DNA from: Aliidiomarina sanyensis
Lineage (GTDB): Bacteria > Pseudomonadota > Gammaproteobacteria > Enterobacterales > Alteromonadaceae
Direction: 5' to 3'
Length of the DNA stretch: 64,000 bases
NCBI RefSeq assembly: GCF_003987175.1
Contig: NZ_PIPM01000006.1
Location: forward strand, 1-64,000
The translations under genes and the position numbers were made by a program. The notes under the pieces were generated by a model. That model was not told where the DNA came from. It worked only from the letters and a program-made list of their open reading frames with translations, and did no database searches. How positions within the stretch are numbered: the first letter of the stretch is position 1; every line of letters starts with the position of its first letter. Positions 41,340 to 50,264 of this stretch are shown here, piece after piece.

Positions 41340-41942
41340 CTAGCGTTTACGGTTCTGTTCTTTGGTGGCCAGTTTACGCTCGGAATTTTTCCGAATCATG
41401 ACATAAGTCGCCCCTGCACCTCCATGATGCTTTTGTGCGGTATGAAAAGCCAATACTGGCTCAAGCTCGGGGAGCCACTGATTACATAAGCTTTTCAACA
41501 GAGCGGGCCGAGGCTGGCTTTTGAGACCAAGTCCGTGGATGATCAGTCCGGTGCGAATTCCACGGCGATAACAATCGGCAATAAAACCGGCGACTTCTCT
41601 CCGGGCTTCTCGAACTCGAAGATGGTGGAGATTGAGGGTGGCTTGCGGTTCGTAATGGCCTTTCTTGAGCTGCCGGAACACGCCATCTTGCACACCATCT
41701 TTGCGCCAAAAAATGGGGTCGTGTGGCTCAATCCAGTCACGAACCTCTTCGCTTAGCGCAATACTATCCTCGTCTTCCTGTGCTTGCGCTGCCCGTTGGC
41801 GTTCCGCTTGCTGTTCGGGCGTGAGGCCTTGATGTTCTTGGCGCACGATATCATCCGCCTTGATGCGCGCAACATCGTGCATCATCTCTCGAAACAGATC
41901 GAATTCATCCGAGGGACTTTTCTGACCTTTGCTCTGCGACAT
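41340..41942 (-). CDS. smrA: Smr domain protein, SmrA-like endonuclease
   Basis: A 200-residue protein with a helical N-terminus rich in Glu/Gln and a C-terminal Smr domain. The Smr motifs are LNLHHLRVREARREVAGFI (a variant of LDLHG), LIIHGLGLKSQPRPALLKSLCNQWL and GGAGATYVMIRK. E. coli SmrA has DNA endonuclease activity. The start is the ATG at 41942 (MSQSKGQKSPSDEF), with GAGGT four bases upstream; the 73-codon upstream extension is translated REP sequence and is rejected. The second H replaces the usual G in the LDLHG motif. Confidence 0.88.
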   Translation of the reverse strand: MSQSKGQKSPSDEFDLFREMMHDVARIKADDIVRQEHQGLTPEQQAERQRAAQAQEDEDSIALSEEVRDWIEPHDPIFWRKDGVQDGVFRQLKKGHYEPQATLNLHHLRVREARREVAGFIADCYRRGIRTGLIIHGLGLKSQPRPALLKSLCNQWLPELEPVLAFHTAQKHHGGAGATYVMIRKNSERKLATKEQNRKR

Positions 41943-41993
41943 GGATACCTCACACACCCCAATCGATGCCTCAGTGTACCAAACAAGACCAAG

Positions 41994-42343
41994 GTAGCCA
42001 ACGCAGCGCGTTGGGTTTCGCGATGTAGCCAACGCACTGCGTTGGGTTGAGCTCGGGTGGGAGCTATGCCGTCTCCGGGACGCCGTGAACCCATCCATGG
42101 GGGCTTGACTGCCGCATCCATGCGGCAGACACCCGGCGGAGGCATAGCCCCACCCTCGCACACAACGCGCAGCCCCGGCTCCGTATCGCTCCGTTCAAGC
42201 TCGTTTTAATCAATCAGACCCAACGCAGTGCGTTGGCTACGTTACTACATCGCGCGACCCAACGCATTGCGTTGGCTACGTTACTACATCGCACGACCCA
42301 ACGCAGTGCGTTGGCTACGTTACGTTGGCCACAATGCGTTGGG
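41994..42343. repeat. REP array with nested inverted-repeat element
   Basis: This fills the 414-bp gap between smrA and the porin. Two plus-orientation REPs (GTAG at 41994 and 42025, 31 bp apart) come first. A 110-bp inverted-repeat element follows, with arms 42051-42079 and 42132-42158 and a centre holding GGGACGCCGT and CTGCCGCATCCATGCGGCAG. Next come about 60 bp of other sequence, then three REPs in the opposite orientation at an exact 39-bp period (42218, 42257, 42296) with spacer GTTACTACATCGC. A decayed fourth copy ends near 42343. Confidence 0.9.
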
Positions 42344-42356
42344 TCGTTCTGGGGGG

Positions 42357-43523
42357 TTAGAAGGAATACATGACGCTCAGTTGGAAGCGATCGAGGTTGC
42401 CGTTGTCGCCCGAGAGCAGTTCACGCTTGGCACGGCTGATTTCAGCACCGACGACCATACTTTCGTTCACTTGATACATCACGTTCGCGGCAATGCGCTG
42501 GGTGTAGTCGTTGGCATTTAAACCGGTCAATTCACGCTGGTCTTTGAATTGCCCGCGAGAAAAAATGAGGTTGGTGCGATACTGATCACTCCAAACATGC
42601 CGATACGCGGCTGTGAAACCTGTGTATCCCAGTGCGTCCAGATTGAGCTCTTCGGTGATGACCGCGTCGTTGACAGAATTGAGCCCGACATACCGGCCAA
42701 TTCCCTCACCATGCACGACACCGAGCCGAAGGTCATGGGGACCCAAATCGATTTTGGTATTCAGGGCAATACCGTATCCTGAGGTGGTGTCACTGACGCC
42801 GCCCTGACGGTATTCGATCTCCCGGTACAGGCCTGCTGCGAACAGGTGTACATGATCGATTTGCGTCTGGTAGCGGATCGTTAAATCAGGCATTGCAGTG
42901 TCACCAGTGGTGATGCGATCGGTGCCACCTTGGAATGGTGTAATGGTTGACTCGGGTGCTTCGACGGAGAACGACCAACCATTATCCATGGTGTAGCGGA
43001 TCTGAGGCTGGCGGTTAAACACGATACCGTCTGGATTACCGACGAAGTCGGGGCTTTCAGGGATCATGTTAAGATCCATGAAGTTACTCCAGAACTGACC
43101 GACCAGCCATTCCCGATACAAGATAAAGGCATTGCGGATGCGTGGGGAATAGCTGTTGGTGACCCGCTTATCGCCGCCCGGTGTGCCTAAAAAATCGAAC
43201 TCAAAGTGACCGGTAATGGTCTCGCCGTTGGCAAGCTCTTGGCTTGCGCGGAACCAAAAACGAGATTCCCGTGCATGAAAATCTGTGTAGGTATTGCGCT
43301 CTCCACCGACCGGCGTGAGGGCAGGGATGTAGAAATTACGGCCAATACTATCCGTGGGCAGAAAACCGCTATCCGTGCGTGTCACCATGGTATCGAGTTT
43401 GATGTAGCCACCGTACGTGATGCTGGTCTCGTTGGCCTGCGCATTCGCACTGGTCGCAACGGCACCGAGCAACAAAGCGCTGGTTACTGCGCTGGCGAGT
43501 ACGGTTTTATTCATTCGTAACAT
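42357..43523 (-). CDS. DcaP-like outer membrane porin
   Basis: A 388-residue outer-membrane beta-barrel with signal peptide MLRMNKTVLASAVTSALLLGAVATSANAQA and a C-terminal phenylalanine (QLSVMYSF), the usual sign of a porin strand. The N-terminal YGGYIKLDTMVTRTDSG and the block GHFEFDFLGTPGGDKRVTNSYSPRIRNAFILYREWLVGQFWSNF resemble the DcaP family, whose members carry dicarboxylates. It is divergent from acs, which suggests uptake of small carboxylates through the outer membrane. Start 43523 has GAGG upstream; the ATG three codons later is an alternative. No glycine-rich N-terminal coiled coil is seen. Confidence 0.85.
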   Translation of the reverse strand: MLRMNKTVLASAVTSALLLGAVATSANAQANETSITYGGYIKLDTMVTRTDSGFLPTDSIGRNFYIPALTPVGGERNTYTDFHARESRFWFRASQELANGETITGHFEFDFLGTPGGDKRVTNSYSPRIRNAFILYREWLVGQFWSNFMDLNMIPESPDFVGNPDGIVFNRQPQIRYTMDNGWSFSVEAPESTITPFQGGTDRITTGDTAMPDLTIRYQTQIDHVHLFAAGLYREIEYRQGGVSDTTSGYGIALNTKIDLGPHDLRLGVVHGEGIGRYVGLNSVNDAVITEELNLDALGYTGFTAAYRHVWSDQYRTNLIFSRGQFKDQRELTGLNANDYTQRIAANVMYQVNESMVVGAEISRAKRELLSGDNGNLDRFQLSVMYSF

Positions 43524-43598
43524 GTTCGTTTCCTCATAGCTTTTAACAAGGCGTTTTGGCGTTTTATAGGGTCACGGAAGATGCAGGCTGGATCAATC

Positions 43599-43612
43599 TA
43601 GACTATGGTCTA
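43599..43612. promoter_or_regulatory. Candidate CrbR operator upstream of acs
   Basis: The inverted repeat TAGAC-TATG-GTCTA lies 64 bp before acs in the divergent porin/acs region. Its core, GACTATGGTCTAAT, is matched at 49888-49901 before the symporter operon. It is proposed as the binding site of the LuxR-type regulator encoded next to acs. Confidence 0.5.
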
Positions 43613-43675
43613 ATAGGTTTCCCACGGCAGAATCAGTACAACTGTGAGCATACAAAAATAAGGAGGAATTGACCG

Positions 43676-45619
43676 ATGGCAGCAAAAACTTATGCGATGC
43701 CAACCGCCGTTGCGGAACATGCTCGTCTCTCGCCAGCGAGCTACCAAGAGAAGTACGCGGCGTCGATTGCCGATCCGGAAGCATTTTGGCGTGAGGAAGG
43801 CAAACGCATCAATTGGTTCAGTCCTTACAGCAAGGTCAAAGAGACAAGTTACGCGCCGGGGAATGTGAATATCCGGTGGTTTAGTGATGGAACATTGAAT
43901 GCTTGCTACAACTGTGTCGACCGTCACTTACCAAAGCGTGCGGACAAGACAGCGATTATTTGGGAAGGAGACGAGGTTGATGTGCAAAAGCACGTAACCT
44001 TCCGTGAACTCCACGAGCACGTTGCGCGCTTTGCAAATGGTTTAAAGAAGCTTGGTGTAGGCAAAGGAGATCGTGTCGCGATCTACATGCCGATGGTCCC
44101 TGAGGCGGCCTATGCCATGCTGGCCTGCGCCCGTATTGGTGCGGTGCATTCGGTTATTTTTGGTGGGTTTTCGCCCAATGCGATCGCTGATCGGGTGAAC
44201 GATTGCGAGGCAAAAGTAGTGATTACCGCGAACGAAGGGCGTCGCGGTGGAAAAGCCGTCCCGTTAAAGCCCAATGTCGACAAGGCCCTTTCGAAAGGAG
44301 CATGTCCGACGGTTGACCATGTGGTCATCCTAAAACATACGGACACCGACTATGAACTCGAGGCGCCGCGGGATGTTTGGTGGCATGAGCTGATTGGAGA
44401 TTGCGACACGGATTGTTCGCCTGAGGTCATGAACGCTGAGGATCCGCTTTTCATCTTATATACCTCAGGCTCAACCGGAAAACCCAAAGGGGTAGTCCAT
44501 ACCACCGGTGGTTACATGGTGTATGCTTCCATGACCCACGAGTATGCATTTGATATTCGTGAAGACGACGTTTATTGGTGTGCAGCGGATGTGGGCTGGA
44601 TTACCGGCCACAGCTACATTGTCTATGGTCCACTTGCGAATGGCACGACGACCCTAATGTTCGAGGGCGTACCAACCTATCCGGACGTGTCGCGGATCGG
44701 CAAAGTGGTCGATAAACACCAAGTCAATATTCTCTACACGGCACCAACGGCTATTCGTGCCTTGATGGCAAAAGGCACGGCTGCAGCAAAAGGCAGTACG
44801 CGGGAGTCACTGCGTATTCTTGGTTCAGTTGGCGAGCCGATCAACCCTGAAGCGTGGGAGTGGTATTACAACCATATTGGCAATAGCCAATGCCCGGTCA
44901 TCGATACGTTCTGGCAGACCGAGACAGGTGGCATTCTAATTGCTCCGTTCCCAGCAGCGACGGATATGAAGCCGGGTTCAGCCATGCTGCCATTTTTCGG
45001 AATCAAGCCGAAACTCGTGGATAACGAGGGGCATCCGCTCGAGGGTGCGACCGAAGGCAACCTAATCATCGAAGACTCATGGCCCGGACAAGCCCGCACC
45101 TTATGGGGTGACCATGAGCGTTTCGAACAGACATATTTTAGTACCTATAAGAATGTGTATTTCACTGGCGATGGTGCGCGTCGTGATGAAGACGGCCATT
45201 TCTGGATCACGGGTCGGGTGGATGATGTACTCAATGTATCGGGTCACCGTTTGGGTACTGCGGAGATTGAGAGCGCCCTGGTCGCGCATGAAGTGGTGGC
45301 CGAAGCGGCTGTCGTAGGTTATCCCCATGATCTCAAAGGCCAAGGCATTTATGTCTACGTGACCGTGGTGGATGGTGTGAATGCAACCGATGAGCTCCGG
45401 GTGGAATTGGTGAAGTGGGTTCGTTCTGAATTGAGTCCCATTGCAACGCCCGACTTTATTCAGTGGGCTCCTGGTTTACCGAAAACCCGTTCGGGTAAGA
45501 TTATGCGACGGATTTTGCGTAAAATAGCCTGCAATGAGCACAGCAATTTAGGCGATACCTCTACGTTAGCGGATCCGAGTGTGGTAGATTCGTTGATTGA
45601 GAATCGATTAAACCGGTAA
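43676..45619 (+). CDS. acs: Acetyl-CoA synthetase
   Basis: A 647-residue AMP-forming enzyme that activates acetate to acetyl-CoA. It has the ATP-binding loop [19 protein letters not shown], the TFWQTETGG motif, the hinge [13 protein letters not shown] and the C-terminal [15 protein letters not shown] with the acetylatable catalytic lysine. Length matches E. coli Acs (652). The ribosome-binding site AAGGAGG is ideal. It is followed by crbR at 34 bp in the same direction. Confidence 0.98.
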   Translation: MAAKTYAMPTAVAEHARLSPASYQEKYAASIADPEAFWREEGKRINWFSPYSKVKETSYAPGNVNIRWFSDGTLNACYNCVDRHLPKRADKTAIIWEGDEVDVQKHVTFRELHEHVARFANGLKKLGVGKGDRVAIYMPMVPEAAYAMLACARIGAVHSVIFGGFSPNAIADRVNDCEAKVVITANEGRRGGKAVPLKPNVDKALSKGACPTVDHVVILKHTDTDYELEAPRDVWWHELIGDCDTDCSPEVMNAEDPLFILYTSGSTGKPKGVVHTTGGYMVYASMTHEYAFDIREDDVYWCAADVGWITGHSYIVYGPLANGTTTLMFEGVPTYPDVSRIGKVVDKHQVNILYTAPTAIRALMAKGTAAAKGSTRESLRILGSVGEPINPEAWEWYYNHIGNSQCPVIDTFWQTETGGILIAPFPAATDMKPGSAMLPFFGIKPKLVDNEGHPLEGATEGNLIIEDSWPGQARTLWGDHERFEQTYFSTYKNVYFTGDGARRDEDGHFWITGRVDDVLNVSGHRLGTAEIESALVAHEVVAEAAVVGYPHDLKGQGIYVYVTVVDGVNATDELRVELVKWVRSELSPIATPDFIQWAPGLPKTRSGKIMRRILRKIACNEHSNLGDTSTLADPSVVDSLIENRLNR

Positions 45620-45653
45620 GGGATCCGGGCGCCATAGCCGCCCGGCAAGTGCT

Positions 45654-46295
45654 ATGACTCGATTATTAATTGCCGATGACCATCCGCTGTTTCGCGAGGC
45701 CCTGCAAGGGGCTCTCGCGAATCATTTTTCTGATCTCCAAATTCGTGAGGCGGATAGCCTCGAATCCACGCTCGACGCGCTCGCCACCGATGATGATATT
45801 GACCTTCTCCTCCTCGACCTACACATGCCGGGAGCGGGAGACTTGTACGGGTTAATTCGTATCCGAAATGACTATCCATTATTGCCTATTGCGGTCATCA
45901 GTGGCGCTGAAGATGTCCAAGTGATTGGTCGATGCATGGGGTTTGGTGCGCTTGGGTTCATTCCGAAATCAATGCCGTCCAATCAAATAGCCCAAGCAAT
46001 TGCTAGTATTCTTGACGGTGACGAATGGGTTCCAGAATCTGTTCGGGAGCAGCTTGCGGAAGTATCTCAAGAAGATAAAGAACTGGCGGAGAAGATTGCG
46101 GATCTGACACCACAGCAATACAAGGTTTTGTATTATGTGCACGAGGGGCTTTTGAACAAGCAGATCGCCTACCAATTGGGCATAACCGAAGCGACGGTGA
46201 AAGCGCACATGACGGCTATCTTTCGAAAACTGGATGTATATAACCGCACGCAAGCCGTGTTGATTGCGGAGCGTTTGCAGCTCTCCCCACCATAA
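45654..46295 (+). CDS. crbR: LuxR/NarL-type response regulator CrbR
   Basis: A 213-residue response regulator. The receiver domain has its phosphorylatable aspartate in LLLLDLHMPGAGDLYG and the switch residues ISGAED. A LuxR HTH follows at about 145-205 (LTPQQYKVLYYVHEGLLNKQIAYQLGITEATVKAHM). Its place between acs and an SSS-domain sensor kinase, with the ActP-like symporter beyond, matches the CrbS/CrbR system that controls acs and acetate uptake in Vibrio and Pseudomonas. Confidence 0.88.
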   Translation: MTRLLIADDHPLFREALQGALANHFSDLQIREADSLESTLDALATDDDIDLLLLDLHMPGAGDLYGLIRIRNDYPLLPIAVISGAEDVQVIGRCMGFGALGFIPKSMPSNQIAQAIASILDGDEWVPESVREQLAEVSQEDKELAEKIADLTPQQYKVLYYVHEGLLNKQIAYQLGITEATVKAHMTAIFRKLDVYNRTQAVLIAERLQLSPP

Positions 46296-46304
46296 TCGTG
46301 GCTA

Positions 46305-46340
46305 AAAACCTTGCACCCACCCCGGGGCACAAGGTTTTTC
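46305..46340. terminator. Bidirectional terminator between crbR and crbS
   Basis: AAAAACCTTG (46305-46314) pairs with CAAGGTTTTT (46331-46340) around a GC-rich loop between the two converging genes. Confidence 0.82.
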
Positions 46341-46344
46341 AAGC

Positions 46345-49300
46345 TCACGACATTTCTTTGTGGCGTTGCATATGTTGTAGTAACGCCTTTAATTGCGCGG
46401 GCCGCACGGGCTTGGCCAAGAACTGCAAGCCGGCGCGTCGAGTGCGGACTTTTAGCTCCGGATCGCGAACCGCAGTGACCAGCGCACCAGGAACTTTTTT
46501 CTTCCAAGCATCTTGAAGCTGATGCCACAGGCTTAAACCATCGCCGTGCTCCCCGAGTTGGTAATCCAGAAGTACACCGTCCGGAGCGGGGTTTTGTTGA
46601 GCCCATTGGAGGGCCTCCTTCGGCGTTGTAAATTGCACACTGCTGCAATTCCACTTGGTTAACAGGGCGTTTAAAGCCTCAAGGTTTGCGCCGTCATCAT
46701 CCACACACAAGATCTGCAGTCCGTCATGAGCTTGCGTTGAACGCTCGGGTTTCTCACGTGGAATGATTTTTTGTGTGTCGCCGAGTGGAACGAGAACCGT
46801 GAAACAACTTCCCTGACCAAGCTCAGAGCGAATCGTCAATGGACAGTTCAGTTGTTCGGCCATACGCTTCGCGACACTCAAACCTAAGCCAACCCCACTG
46901 GTACTGCCCTTGTGTAACCGAATGAACGCTTCAAATATCTCTTCATGTTTTTGCTGTGGGATACCGGGGCCAGTGTCCCAGACACTAAGTTCCGCAAAGT
47001 TTCCTCGCTTTCTGACCGCGAGCAGCACCTTCCCTTGATCGGTATATTTGATGGCGTTGGACACGAAGTTTTGAATAATGCGTCGCAAATAGGTGGGATC
47101 GGTGAACACCGTTAAGTTTCTTAACCGAGCTTTAAATTTAAGTTTCCGTTGCTCAGCAAGCACCTGATACTCGGGGACAAGGGGTCCGAGGATGGTGTCT
47201 AAATCAATGTGCCGAAGCTGGGGCTGCATCGCCCCTTGATCCATCTTCGCGATCGACAAGAGTGCAGAGAGTAAGTGTTCCGTGGAGTCCAATGCCGTAT
47301 CCACTTTGTGGATGAGCCCTGAGTGATGCGCATCGAGCCGCTCGGTATCGACCGCCGAGAGATATAAGCGTGCGGCATTGAGCGGTTGCAAAATATCGTG
47401 ACTAGCCAAAGCAAGGAAGCGTGTTTTACTTGCGTTGGCGGCTTCCGCCTCCGCCTTAGCGGCCTGTAGCGCTTTCTCAACCTCGCGACGACGGACAATT
47501 TCCTCGGTCAGTTCTCGATTAATTTCACGTACTTCATCGGTCCGGCTGCGAATCCGTGCCTCAAGGTCGATATTGGCATCCTCAAGCGCGTTTTGCGTCT
47601 CGATGTGTTCGGTGACATCGGTAAAACTGGTAACAAAACCCCCGTGTGGGAGCGGATTCCCTACCATTTCAATCACTCGACCATCTGAGCGACGACGGAT
47701 AAACCGATGCGGTGAACCCTGTTGCATATAGCGCAAACGCTTCGCAACAAGCTCATCAATATCACCAACACCACACTCACCGCGCTCCGCGTTGTAACGA
47801 ATAAGATCTGCAATCGGGCGGCCGGGCTGGACCATGCCATCGGGATAATCAAATAGCTCAAGGTAACGTCGGTTCCAAACCACCAAGCGTAACTCCTTGT
47901 CCACCACAGAAATGCCTTGAGCCAAGTTCTCAAGGGATGAATACATAATTGATTGTTGGGTTTGCAGCGCTTGGGTGGTGTCGTCAAAGAAATGCACCAC
48001 TTCCTCAAGATTTAGCTTGCGGTTCTCCATCGCCGCATGAATGAGTGAGCGCGCTGTGGCGGCACCTAATACGCCAGCGATCGAGCGTTCTGCATAATCG
48101 GTGAATTGAGAGTCTGCATTTCCCTCACGATTCAACACCGCATGGCGTTCGTAGGCAATCAGGAGCTCCGCACTCCGCTCGCTCCCGAGGAAGGTTTCCA
48201 TCAGCAAAATTAAATCACCGACGCGCGTTGCCTCAGGCTCCGACCCTTTCGTTTGATTACTTTGCGCCAGTCGCGGTTGGACGAAGGCGGTCGCTTGAAT
48301 TTTATCGACGAGTGCGGGGACAGAAAGATAGCTAAACAGAATGTAGGCGGCCGTATTGAGCCCTAAACTGATCACGGTTCCATGGGTGATAATGCGCTCA
48401 GCAAGGGACGGATCCGATTGGGTGAGTGGCAGGAGAATGGCCAGAATCCATGCCACCAAACCTGCCACTAACCCCATATACACCCCTTGTGCATGCCCTT
48501 TGCGCCAGTACAAGCCCCCGATCATGGCGGGTAGCAACTGCAAGACCACAGAAAATGCGAGCAGACCGATGCTGACGAGGTTGAGGCGAGAAACCCATAA
48601 GTGGTAACAGGCCCAGCCTAGCAACAGAACTAACGTAATGGAGTATCGACGGACGCGGAGTAACCGGCGGTAGAAGCGATGGGGTTGCGGAATGCTGCGT
48701 CGATCGCGCGTCAACCAGATTGGCATGATCACATCGTTACTGATCATGGTGCTCAAAGTAAGCGTGGCAATAATAACCATTGCGGTGGCCGCTGAAATTC
48801 CGCCGATGTAAACAAGAATGGCCAACCACTCTTGTCCAAAATTGAACGGGATTAGCAATGGTAAAACGGATCCATCCCCATTGCTCGGAAGTAACGCCTG
48901 TCCACTCACGGCAAGGGCCGCAATGGCCAGTGAGGTCAATGCAAGGTACAGAGGAAACAACCAACGAGCGGTCTTGAGGTGACTTAAACGGACGTTATCC
49001 ACCACAGTGACATGGAATTGGCGAGGTAGACAGAGAATAGCACCAGCCGCCATGGCCAGTTGAATGAAAAATTCAGGGGTCAATGCCTGGCGCGGTGACC
49101 ATCCCGGGCTGAGGTCCATGGATGCCAATTGGGCGCCAAGGGTTAAATCATTGCTGCTGCGAAACAGTATCCAACCAAACAGCGCCGCACCACACAACGC
49201 GACCAGTTTAACGATCGATTCAAAGGCAATCGCCAACATCATGCCGGACCGATACTCGGTCACCTCCATGCGACGGGTACCAAACATGATGGCGAATAGC

Positions 49301-49797
49301 GCCATTAAAATGGCGACGGCTAATTCTTTTAGTGAACCTCCGGTGGTCTCAGGCGGTAAATCACTGAGTGTATTAAAACTCAAACCCACGGCTTTTAGCT
49401 GCAATGCAATGTAAGGAATGATGGCCGCGGCGGCAATGAGAGTGACAACTAACGCCATACGATGGCTTTTTCCATACCGAGAGGCGATAAAGTCTGCGAT
49501 AGATGTCGAGTTTTGTTGCTTACTGACCATGACCATTTTGGTGATAACGGGCAGGGCGAACAGATACAGTAAAATCGGCCCAAGCAGAATAGGAAGAAAG
49601 CTCCACCCGCTGTCAATGGCATTGCCCACAGCCCCATAGTAGGTCCAGGTGGTGCAATAAATGGCTAAGGACAATCCATACACCCATGGGTGCAAACTGA
49701 GCTTATAACCGAGCGTCGATTTCTTCTCGCCCCACAGCGCGATCGCGAACAGGAGGGCGATATAGATCAAACCAGAACTGACCAAGATTAATGTCAT
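46345..49797 (-). CDS. crbS: Hybrid sensor kinase CrbS with SSS transporter domain
   Basis: An 1150-residue sensor kinase. Residues ~1-490 form a sodium/solute symporter-like domain with about 13 transmembrane helices, then a linker, a PAS domain (~610-725, ISVVDKELRLVVWNRRYLELFDYP), a coiled coil and a HisKA domain (FLALASHDILQPLNAARLYLS). The HATPase domain has an N-box NFVSNAIKYT, G1 VWDTGPGIP and G2 GVGLGLSVAKRM. A C-terminal receiver domain follows, with aspartate in LLDYQLGEHGDGLSL. The order matches CrbS (related to CbrA and MxtR). It probably senses acetate or overflow metabolism and signals to CrbR. Confidence 0.9.
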   Translation of the reverse strand: MTLILVSSGLIYIALLFAIALWGEKKSTLGYKLSLHPWVYGLSLAIYCTTWTYYGAVGNAIDSGWSFLPILLGPILLYLFALPVITKMVMVSKQQNSTSIADFIASRYGKSHRMALVVTLIAAAAIIPYIALQLKAVGLSFNTLSDLPPETTGGSLKELAVAILMALFAIMFGTRRMEVTEYRSGMMLAIAFESIVKLVALCGAALFGWILFRSSNDLTLGAQLASMDLSPGWSPRQALTPEFFIQLAMAAGAILCLPRQFHVTVVDNVRLSHLKTARWLFPLYLALTSLAIAALAVSGQALLPSNGDGSVLPLLIPFNFGQEWLAILVYIGGISAATAMVIIATLTLSTMISNDVIMPIWLTRDRRSIPQPHRFYRRLLRVRRYSITLVLLLGWACYHLWVSRLNLVSIGLLAFSVVLQLLPAMIGGLYWRKGHAQGVYMGLVAGLVAWILAILLPLTQSDPSLAERIITHGTVISLGLNTAAYILFSYLSVPALVDKIQATAFVQPRLAQSNQTKGSEPEATRVGDLILLMETFLGSERSAELLIAYERHAVLNREGNADSQFTDYAERSIAGVLGAATARSLIHAAMENRKLNLEEVVHFFDDTTQALQTQQSIMYSSLENLAQGISVVDKELRLVVWNRRYLELFDYPDGMVQPGRPIADLIRYNAERGECGVGDIDELVAKRLRYMQQGSPHRFIRRRSDGRVIEMVGNPLPHGGFVTSFTDVTEHIETQNALEDANIDLEARIRSRTDEVREINRELTEEIVRRREVEKALQAAKAEAEAANASKTRFLALASHDILQPLNAARLYLSAVDTERLDAHHSGLIHKVDTALDSTEHLLSALLSIAKMDQGAMQPQLRHIDLDTILGPLVPEYQVLAEQRKLKFKARLRNLTVFTDPTYLRRIIQNFVSNAIKYTDQGKVLLAVRKRGNFAELSVWDTGPGIPQQKHEEIFEAFIRLHKGSTSGVGLGLSVAKRMAEQLNCPLTIRSELGQGSCFTVLVPLGDTQKIIPREKPERSTQAHDGLQILCVDDDGANLEALNALLTKWNCSSVQFTTPKEALQWAQQNPAPDGVLLDYQLGEHGDGLSLWHQLQDAWKKKVPGALVTAVRDPELKVRTRRAGLQFLAKPVRPAQLKALLQHMQRHKEMS

Positions 49798-49887
49798 AGG
49801 GCATCAATTTGCTGCGATGGAAAGTTTTCTAATCTAACACTTTAGTCGGAAACCGCCAGTGATTTGGCGCGAATAACTGGCCTATTC

Positions 49888-49901
49888 GACTAAGGTCCAA
49901 T
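49888..49901. promoter_or_regulatory. Candidate CrbR operator upstream of the symporter operon
   Basis: GACTAAGGTCCAAT matches GACTATGGTCTAAT before acs at 12 of 14 positions and has the same GAC-N4-GTC inverted half-sites. It lies about 94 bp before the DUF4212 gene, in the region divergent from crbS, so it could serve either. Confidence 0.5.
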
Positions 49902-49994
49902 TTCGCCCTTCGGGCTTCTCCAACATGCTTGCTCCATACCTCGGGAACAACCACAAAAAGCCGAGGTTTTCGACAACCTTTGGAGGAAACACAC

Positions 49995-50261
49995 ATGGCA
50001 TTTGAATCGGAAGATCATGCCAAAGCCTATTGGAAAGAGAATCTTGCTTTAATGATCAAGCTCTTGATTGTTTGGTTCACGGTCTCTTTCGGCTTCGGCA
50101 TTATCCTGGTGGACTGGCTGAACCAGATCACCTTTTTCGGCTTCAAGCTCGGGTTCTGGTTTGCCCAGCAAGGCGCTATCTACACCTTTATCGTGCTGAT
50201 CTTTATCTACATCCATCAGATGAACAAGCTCGATAAAAAATACAAGGTCGACGAGGAGTAA
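49995..50261 (+). CDS. Sodium/solute symporter small subunit (DUF4212)
   Basis: An 88-residue protein with two transmembrane helices (about 19-40 and 52-75) and the DUF4212 pattern (AKAYWKENLALMIKLLIVWFTVSFGFGIIL ... GFWFAQQGAIYTFIVLIFIY). It is the partner always found before VC_2705-type symporters. The start is the ATG at 49995 with GGAGG upstream. Only three bases separate it from the large subunit. Confidence 0.94.
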   Translation: MAFESEDHAKAYWKENLALMIKLLIVWFTVSFGFGIILVDWLNQITFFGFKLGFWFAQQGAIYTFIVLIFIYIHQMNKLDKKYKVDEE

Positions 50262-50264
50262 ACT

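Noticed and set aside
41943-42161. A 73-codon N-terminal extension of the smrA gene
   Set aside because: It is encoded by REP and inverted-repeat sequence; the ATG at 41942 has a good ribosome-binding site and begins the family-like sequence.
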